This document shows, piece after piece, positions 5,849 to 7,474 of a DNA stretch of 7,474 nucleotides; position 1 is the first letter of the stretch; every line of letters starts with the position of its first letter. Origin of the DNA: Lachnospiraceae bacterium (GTDB taxonomy: Bacteria > Bacillota > Clostridia > Lachnospirales > Lachnospiraceae); NCBI GenBank assembly GCA_021153185.1, contig JAGKTY010000060.1:1-7474 (forward strand), given 5' to 3'. The notes under the pieces are model-generated. The model searched no databases and was not told where the DNA came from. It was given only the letters and a program-made list of their open reading frames with translations. The position numbers and the translations under genes were made by a program.

Positions 5849-6070
5849 TTATTCGAACCGTTTCATTAAGATTTCGCGGTCGGAATCGGATACTTTGAGC
5901 ACATCCATTGCTTTGGAAAGTGATGTGCCTAATTCTTCTATCATATTTTTGAGATTTTCATACAAGGTATCAATGCGGGTTTTCTCTGTTGCCTGTGCAG
6001 CAGCCTGTTCCGCCATTTTCTTGCCATATGCAAGCTTTTGTTCTTCGTAAATTCTTCCGATTTTTGTCAT
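5849..6070 (-). CDS. Possible intragenic C-terminal product (RpnS-like), 73 residues
   Basis: Within the disrupted rpn gene, an in-frame ATG at 6070-6068 has AAGGAGG (6083-6077) exactly 6 nt upstream, a better site than many real starts. The product begins MTKIGRIYEEQKLAYGKKMA, continues with an Ala/Gln-rich linker, and ends with the helical module KAMDVLKVSDSDREILMKRF, which is very like the tail of the intact rpn gene (QAMDALKVSEEDRAILAEKF). In enterobacterial rpn genes an internal start makes a small C-terminal protein (RpnS) that inhibits the full-length nuclease; by analogy this could be such an antitoxin and could still be made although the nuclease is lost. Expression is inference. The SD also encodes RR in the long frame, so chance codon use is the alternative. 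Confidence 0.45.
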   Translation of the reverse strand: MTKIGRIYEEQKLAYGKKMAEQAAAQATEKTRIDTLYENLKNMIEELGTSLSKAMDVLKVSDSDREILMKRFE

Positions 6071-6587
6071 AGTGAGCCTCCTTATGATATCTTCTGCTAC
6101 TTCCTGCTCCATCACTTTGTCCGTAAAACCAAATATGGCGCCAAGTGTGAAGCGCTGTGTCTCCTCGTCCTTGATTCCTTTTGCCATTTCGACGAGTTCC
6201 CTGATGGCTCTCTGCTGGTCCGCTGGTTGCTCATAGGAAAGCGCCATCACGCAGATGAGCATGATGTCTTCCTCTGACAACCTCTCGCCAGCCTTTATCG
6301 TCTGTTCAATTCGTTCTTTCTCTTTGGTAGCTTCGATTTCTGTTAGAAATGCCTCATGTGTATACATCCGCATCGCACCTAAATCCAGCATAGAAATAAT
6401 ATAACACAAAAATGTCATCTATGCGCAATTCATTTACTTCTATTCCCGGCAAATTCGCTGAAATCACCGTCTTTATCTTAGGTAGCTGCAAGCCATATAC
6501 GTTGAATGATTTGCCTTGCATTGCGTCTGCAAACGCTTTGGATATGATGTCCTTGTTTTGATATGCAATCTTTGTTGCATGTTCCAT
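5849..6587 (-). pseudogene. rpn gene lacking its nuclease core (internal deletion with frameshift)
   Basis: Start ATG 6587 follows AGGAGG (6597-6592). The first 60 residues (MEHATKIAYQNKDIISKAFA, then YGLQLPKIKTV and ELRIDDIF) are a recognisable Rpn N-terminus. At about 6408-6388 homology jumps into another frame and to a later part of the protein: LDLGAMRMYTHEAFLTEIEA, then GERLSEEDIM, DEETQRFTLGAIFGFTDKVM, MTKIGRIYEEQ and the tail ending SDREILMKRFE. The upstream frame runs out at TGA after VYT. The skipped part would hold the catalytic Asp/Glu region that follows ELRxDxxF in this family (from memory, several tens of residues). So the nuclease is dead, while promoter, leader, C-terminal half and terminator remain. 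An alternative start gives an ORF from 6418, but without a ribosome site. Confidence 0.75.
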
Positions 6588-6750
6588 TTGGCCTCCTATT
6601 CCGCAGGAGCCATCAAGGAACCTTCCATCGTTTCTTCAACCTCCTGCTTTTGTTTGTTTTTGGGTAACGAAAAGCATGAAGTCCGATTCATAGAAAAGAT
6701 GAAATTAGAATGCTTTCGCGGATTGCTACTTGCATAAGAACTATGCTTTG
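6588..6750 (-). promoter_or_regulatory. Structured rpn leader with alternative RBS pairings (copy 2)
   Basis: Read on the minus strand: the 30-nt box at 6736-6707 (TATGCAAGTAGCAA..., 26 of 30 identical to 552-581), then GCAGGAGG (6647-6640), GCTCCTGC (6610-6603), AGGAGG (6597-6592) and ATG 6587. CTCCTGC can pair fully with GCAGGAG (about 30-nt loop) or through CTCCT with the ribosome site (7-nt loop). Order and rough spacing match copy 1, although most of the bases between are different. A 31-codon ORF (6691-6596) ending ETMEGSLMAPAE overlaps the ribosome site with its stop; it lacks a ribosome site of its own. Confidence 0.45.
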
Positions 6751-6755
6751 AGGAT

Positions 6756-6784
6756 AGGATAGCACTTGGAGATGCGGGCGTCAA
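6756..6784 (-). promoter_or_regulatory. Promoter of the disrupted minus-strand rpn gene
   Basis: On the minus strand TTGACG (6784-6779), 17 nt, TATCCT (6761-6756): the same hexamers and spacing as the promoter of the intact rpn gene (503-531). The conserved 30-nt box begins 19 nt after the -10 (20 nt in the other copy). Predicted leader is about 163 nt. Confidence 0.6.
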
Positions 6785-6891
6785 GAAAGAATAGCAGATT
6801 ACAGTAAAATGTTGACGACGGCGCTAATAATACACAACAATATGTCAAGATTTAACGATGACTTATGATTTTATTTTCGCGCGCATGCTTA

Positions 6892-6897
6892 TATAAT
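6892..6897 (+). promoter_or_regulatory. Candidate -10 box of tiny ORF 2
   Basis: TATAAT, 21 nt before ATG 6919, equivalent to 5634-5639. The -35 is unclear. It diverges from the minus-strand rpn promoter at 6756-6784. Between the two (6785-6891) I see no gene, only AT-rich sequence and a GCGCGCATGC stretch at 6879-6888. Confidence 0.4.
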
Positions 6898-6918
6898 TTA
6901 CCTAAGGGGCAGATGCTT

Positions 6919-6978
6919 ATGACGTACGAAGAATATTGTGAAATGTGTGAAAAGGGATATGATGATGTGAGAAGGTGA
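6919..6978 (+). CDS. Tiny ORF 2, 19 codons, function unknown
   Basis: Encodes MTYEEYCEMCEKGYDDVRR, with AAGGGG (6904-6909) upstream as possible ribosome site. It is the homologue of 5662-5721, differing at residues 4, 8, 10 and 11. As there, the stop lies inside the palindromic repeat and a minus-strand rpn gene converges on it. The family is not recognised. Short length makes translation uncertain, but the third-position bias of the differences between copies favours a real coding history. Confidence 0.4.
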   Translation: MTYEEYCEMCEKGYDDVRR

Positions 6979-7090
6979 TTCCGTTTTCTCTAACGCCGTT
7001 GGAGCATTTTCTCACACAAAAAAGGGGCACGTTAAGGGACGGTTTTTATCTCGCGTTTTGCAGGATAAAGATGCGTCCCTTACGTGTCCC
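6967..7090. repeat. 124-bp double-palindrome repeat, copy 2
   Basis: Matches copy 1 (5710-5833) at 123 of 124 bases. The single change, G7055 for A5798, lies in the apical GCA-TTT-TGC stem and turns an A-U into a G-U pair on plus-strand RNA, so pairing is kept. Beyond 7090 and 5833 the two copies share no similarity. Confidence 0.85.
7018..7090 (-). terminator. Intrinsic terminator of the right-edge rpn gene (within repeat copy 2)
   Basis: On the minus strand the hairpin 7090-7024 is followed by TTTTTT (7023-7018), 47 nt after the stop of the rpn gene at 7138. Confidence 0.65.
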
Positions 7091-7137
7091 CATGTTTTCG
7101 CTTTGAAGAGCCTAGCCCAGTAATCAATCCCGAAGCC

Positions 7138-7455
7138 CTATTTGTTTTCTTGATTTGCTTTTAATCTGGCAATTTCTGCCATTGCATCAGCAAGAGCAGC
7201 ATTTGCCTCAGCGAGCTTGGCATCCTTATCAGCAATTTCAGCGTCCTTATCAGCGAGTTTTGCATCTTTATCAGCGATAGCAGCATCTTTTTCGGCGATA
7301 GCAGCATTTGCTTCAGCAAGCTCGCGCTTCATACGGTTTTCATGCCGGATGGCGTCCTCCCTGGCGCGGCACATATCGCGGATTGTCTGATCGCAGTTTA
7401 GCGCATATAACGTTTCGGTTGCCTGCTTAAGGGCAGCATTCTGTTTTGCAATCAT
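7138..7455 (-). CDS. Possible intragenic C-terminal product (RpnS-like), 105 residues
   Basis: ATG 7455-7453 has GGGAGGA (7469-7463) upstream with 7 nt between, a strong ribosome site that lies inside the codons for W-E-D of the long frame. The product would be the helical region plus the coiled coil without the nuclease, which is what an RpnS-type intragenic antitoxin is. Against this: the long frame continues upstream, and WED is a family-conserved stretch that could give the SD by chance. Confidence 0.4.
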   Translation of the reverse strand: MIAKQNAALKQATETLYALNCDQTIRDMCRAREDAIRHENRMKRELAEANAAIAEKDAAIADKDAKLADKDAEIADKDAKLAEANAALADAMAEIARLKANQENK

Positions 7456-7474
7456 TTTAAGGTCCTCCCATGTT
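7138..7474 (-). CDS. Rpn-family nuclease/transposase, C-terminal end with coiled coil (5' partial)
   Basis: The frame is open through the right edge (TWEDLKMIAKQNAALKQA upstream of and across Met 7455), so the N-terminal nuclease domain lies outside. WEDLxxIAxQN, then ETLYALNCDQTIRDMCRARE, is the post-nuclease helical region of a second Rpn subfamily found in Lachnospiraceae, different from the other two in this window. From the internal Met, residues 47-95 form seven heptads of the type A-D/E-K-D-A-x-I/L, a predicted parallel coiled coil for self-association, ending ARLKANQENK. The region is encoded by near-repeats of 21 bp. The gene ends toward repeat copy 2, which supplies its terminator. 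Catalytic residues cannot be checked here. Confidence 0.75.
   Translation of the reverse strand, partial: TWEDLKMIAKQNAALKQATETLYALNCDQTIRDMCRAREDAIRHENRMKRELAEANAAIAEKDAAIADKDAKLADKDAEIADKDAKLAEANAALADAMAEIARLKANQENK
7171..7317 (-). repeat. 21-bp tandem repeats encoding seven heptads
   Basis: Seven in-frame 21-bp units encode heptads such as AEKDAAI, ADKDAKL, ADKDAEI, ADKDAKL and AEANAAL. The middle units are most alike. Repeat number could change without a frameshift, altering coiled-coil length. Confidence 0.8.

Noticed and set aside
6596..6691. 31-codon minus-strand ORF ending ETMEGSLMAPAE
   Set aside because: It overlaps the rpn ribosome site and could couple translation, but has no ribosome site of its own and no counterpart in the other leader, so not called as a gene.
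6516..6737. Plus-strand ORF of 73 codons
   Set aside because: Antisense to the rpn leader and start, Cys-rich composition, no ribosome site; shadow.
6596..6784. TTG-started extension of the minus-strand ORF
   Set aside because: It would include the promoter spacer and the conserved 30-nt box; coding there is unlikely.
5710..7090. CRISPR-like array
   Set aside because: Only two long repeats 1.26 kb apart with genes between; no regular spacers.

Overview
The window looks like an accessory region of a Gram-positive gut Clostridium, most likely a Lachnospiraceae member. The reasons are moderately AT-rich DNA, strong AGGAGG-type ribosome binding sites, several Rpn-family (PD-(D/E)XK) nuclease/transposase genes of types common in that family, an IS30-type transposase remnant, and a large secreted Ig/MBG/Big_2 protein. 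This assignment is inference from protein families; nothing here fixes the genus.

Layout, left to right. (1) 1-245: 3' end of an Rpn gene cut by the window edge. (2) 301-464: decayed rpn 3' end with a terminator. (3) 503-1587: promoter, a leader of about 155 nt and an apparently intact 297-residue Rpn protein. (4) 1594-1900: frameshifted rpn 3' remnant ending in a second copy of the same tail and terminator. (5) 2026-2409: IS30 transposase remnant with two in-frame internal deletions. (6) 2613-5565: promoter, 924-residue secreted repeat protein and terminator. (7) 5634-7474: two tandem modules. Each has a tiny plus-strand ORF (19 codons) running into a 124-bp double-palindrome repeat, and facing it a minus-strand rpn gene whose intrinsic terminator is formed by that repeat. 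The first of these rpn genes has lost its nuclease core by deletion and frameshift; the second runs off the right edge.

Six rpn loci or remnants lie in 7.5 kb, in every state from intact to decayed. Three patterns go beyond ordinary gene calling. First, two rpn genes with unrelated N-termini (694+ and 6587-) share a homologous promoter and leader: a -35/-10 pair of the same sequence and spacing, a 30-nt box identical at 26 positions, and a GCAGGAG / CTCCTG / AGGAGG series able to form alternative pairings that hide or expose the ribosome binding site. Second, three rpn tails contain an in-frame internal start with a near-perfect Shine-Dalgarno at 6-8 nt (GTG 1678, ATG 6070 minus, ATG 7455 minus), as expected for an intragenic C-terminal product such as the RpnS antitoxins described for enterobacterial rpn genes. 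Third, the repeated tiny ORF plus palindrome lies convergent to two different rpn families.

The secreted repeat protein has its own promoter and terminator and shows no evident functional link to the rpn genes.
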